Shown here one piece after another: positions 5,293 to 6,738 of a DNA stretch of 6,738 nucleotides. This DNA is from DATAEU01 sp046724395 (GTDB taxonomy: Bacteria; Actinomycetota; UBA4738; HRBIN12). The stretch is taken from positions 1-6,738 of the forward strand of contig JBKOWM010000029.1 of NCBI GenBank assembly GCA_046724395.1. Reading direction: 5' to 3'. The translations under genes and the position numbers were made by a program. How positions within the stretch are numbered: the stretch's first letter is position 1; each line of letters begins with the position of its first letter. The notes beneath the pieces are model-generated. The model made no database searches and had not been told where the DNA came from. It saw only the letters and a list, made by a program, of their open reading frames with translations.

Positions 5293-6549
5293 CTACGAGC
5301 GCCAGTCGATCCGGACTCGGTCCTCGGCGATCTTCCCGTGACCCGTGGCCTTCGAGACGGTGATCGACTCGCAGACGGCGGTGATGATCCGGCGTTGCGT
5401 CTCGACCGCGAACGTCGGCCACCGCTCCGAGAGGTTCCGGGCGAGGTCGGCTGGCAGGTCTACACCGCGAGCCCGCTCGCTCTCCTGCGCCTCTTTCAAC
5501 TGCGCCAGGAGGTCACCGTTCATCTTGACGTAGCGGTCCTTGCTGATCTTGCCCTCGGTGAACTGTTCGTCGAGCAGGTTCAGTCGTGCTTCAACCTCGG
5601 ATGCCTTGCGGGTCTTCGTCTTCTTCCGCTTGCGGGCAGCCATTAGTTTGTCCACGTCGATGTAGTCGAGCACCTGCTCGGTGACGTAGGTCTCTAGCCA
5701 CGGCCCGGCGATGGTGACGTGCCCACTCTCTTTGCACCGAAGCGCGTACCACCGGCCCTTGCGCTTGCCCCGGGATGAGGTCATCGCCAGACCGCTTCCG
5801 CACATCGCGCATCGAGCGATCCCGCCAAGGAGCGTCTGCCGTGCGGGTGCCCTCTGGCGATACCGGCGGGCCAGGATGGCCTCGGCCAGCGGTCCCGCGA
5901 GGTCTTCGGGGAGGGCCTCATGGACGCGATTCGAGTACAGGATGTTGGCCAGGACGCTGGGGTGCTTCCCTATGGCCTTGCCGATGGTATGGAGGGAGTC
6001 CCCCGCGATGTACCGACGGGCAGCGTCTCGGAGGACGGCCTGCTGCTCTTCGTCCCGTTCCAGGTGCTTGCCCACCAGCCTCCACCCGAACGGGACCCGA
6101 CCAGCCCACTCCCCCCTCTCGCGCTTGTAGGAATGCATAGATCGGGCACGCTCGGAGATGCGGGCCGATTCCATCTCGCCCGCGGCAGCGAGGACGGTGT
6201 AGATGAACTTCCCCCCGGCCGTGGTGGTGTCTATGTCCATGTCGGTGGCGACCAGGTTGACCCCTGCGTCCTTGCAGGCATCGGCTACTTGGCCACTCTC
6301 CACGCTAGACCGGGTGAGCCGGTCGAGCTTCCAGAACACCAGCGCTTCAGTCTCCACGAGGCGATCCATCATGCGATTGAATTCCCGGCGGCGGCTGCCG
6401 TTGTAGGCGCTCACGTCGATGTCCTCGAACATCTCGACGAGTTCCCACCCACGATCAGCGCACAGGCGCTCTATGGCCTCGCGCTGGCGGGCGGGCGATG
6501 TGGTGTCCTCGGTGTCCTTGCTGAGCCGCACGTACCCGAAGGCTCGCAT
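5293..6549 (-). CDS. Large serine recombinase (site-specific integrase)
   Basis: A 418-residue serine integrase that would cut and rejoin DNA at att sites to insert or excise a mobile element. Residues 1-145 are the resolvase catalytic domain: YVRLSKD with nucleophile S10, the SPARQREAIE helix start at 18-27, and the active-site KLDRLTR at 74-80 (D76, R77, R80). Residues about 150-235 are the DNA-binding Recombinase domain beginning PFGWRL. A zinc ribbon follows, with C247, C250 and C272 plus probably H277 in place of the usual fourth Cys. Residues 310-365 are a charged helical segment matching the coiled-coil that controls integration versus excision. At 418 residues it is at the short end for large serine recombinases, commonly 450-700, but all domains are present, so it looks intact. 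The ATG has GAGAGG nine bases upstream. It is the first complete gene of a leftward module with two small downstream ORFs, as expected near one end of an integrative element or prophage. Confidence 0.93.
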   Translation of the reverse strand: MRAFGYVRLSKDTEDTTSPARQREAIERLCADRGWELVEMFEDIDVSAYNGSRRREFNRMMDRLVETEALVFWKLDRLTRSSVESGQVADACKDAGVNLVATDMDIDTTTAGGKFIYTVLAAAGEMESARISERARSMHSYKRERGEWAGRVPFGWRLVGKHLERDEEQQAVLRDAARRYIAGDSLHTIGKAIGKHPSVLANILYSNRVHEALPEDLAGPLAEAILARRYRQRAPARQTLLGGIARCAMCGSGLAMTSSRGKRKGRWYALRCKESGHVTIAGPWLETYVTEQVLDYIDVDKLMAARKRKKTKTRKASEVEARLNLLDEQFTEGKISKDRYVKMNGDLLAQLKEAQESERARGVDLPADLARNLSERWPTFAVETQRRIITAVCESITVSKATGHGKIAEDRVRIDWRS

Positions 6550-6558
6550 GTCCGTAGA

Positions 6559-6564
6559 CCTCTC
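6559..6564 (-). promoter_or_regulatory. Ribosome binding site of the serine recombinase
   Basis: GAGAGG on the minus strand, nine bases before the ATG at 6549, inside a purine-rich run. It supports the chosen start. No convincing -35/-10 pair is visible in the 42-base gap to the upstream gene, although TATACC lies nearby. Confidence 0.6.
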
Positions 6565-6591
6565 TCTTAGTCAGGTATACGGATTGTAACT

Positions 6592-6738
6592 CTATCCCCG
6601 GACCAGCTGCCCGTACACGAGGACGTCGTCGCCCTTGGCGATGGGCTTCAGCGCCCGCTTGCCCACGTCCTTGTGCCAGACCGAGACCGGGAGGGGGAGG
6701 AGTCGCTTGCCCGCTTCCGGAACGGAGAGCCGCAGCTC
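6592..6738 (-). CDS. C-terminal end of an SSB-like OB-fold protein (5' end outside window)
   Basis: The last 48 codons of a leftward gene entering from the right edge, ending in TAG. The segment VSVWHKD, then KPIAKGDDVLVYGQLVRG, follows the single-stranded DNA-binding protein pattern in which a Trp-containing strand is followed by a GD-VLV-G-L strand of the OB fold. Typical SSB proteins continue well past this point with another strand and a flexible acidic tail. Here the stop comes at once, and neither other frame restores the missing part. It is therefore either a naturally short element-encoded OB protein or an SSB cut short at a junction. The recombinase starts 42 bases downstream with its own ribosome binding site. 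SSB homologues are common on phages and conjugative elements, so membership of the same element is plausible. Confidence 0.6.
   Translation of the reverse strand, partial: ELRLSVPEAGKRLLPLPVSVWHKDVGKRALKPIAKGDDVLVYGQLVRG

Overview
The window comes from a high-GC bacterium. An actinobacterial-type host is the best guess, based on GC-rich third positions, a GTG start, a promoter that fits a leaderless transcript, and a compact regulator-first operon. No marker gene fixes the taxon, so this is inference. All supported genes read leftward on the minus strand.

Left two thirds (1-4131): one operon. A good promoter (TTGACG, 17 bp, TATGGT) drives a GntR/HutC-type regulator. After a 10-base gap with a strong ribosome binding site comes an APC-family permease. 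Its stop codon overlaps the GTG start of a protein that joins a PfkB sugar kinase to a SIS sugar-phosphate domain and runs off the left edge. A GntR regulator, an APC permease, a PfkB kinase and a SIS deglycase are the components of the enterobacterial frl (fructoselysine) locus. I therefore read this as an uptake and breakdown operon for Amadori products (sugar-amine adducts). The permease would import a fructosamine, the kinase half would phosphorylate the sugar, and the SIS half would split the phosphate ester into a sugar phosphate and the free amine. The fused kinase and deglycase are the most notable point here.

Middle (4132-4664): no credible gene. This stretch has several hairpins, a possible H-type pseudoknot at 4365-4406, a short segment resembling the 3' half of a threonine tRNA, and three spaced copies of a dyad-symmetric 15-17 base repeat (4611-4672).

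Right part (4665-6738): pieces of an integrative element. They are a large serine recombinase, a possible tiny ORF, a coupled 126-residue protein of unknown function with a Cys/His cluster, and, at the right edge, the C-terminal end of an SSB-like OB-fold protein. A perfect 17-bp inverted repeat enclosing two smaller hairpins (5116-5197) and two palindromes (5214-5229, 5270-5286) lie just downstream of the recombinase. They are candidates for regulatory or recombination sites. The boundary between element and host is probably within 4132-4670, but no att duplication can be shown from one end alone.
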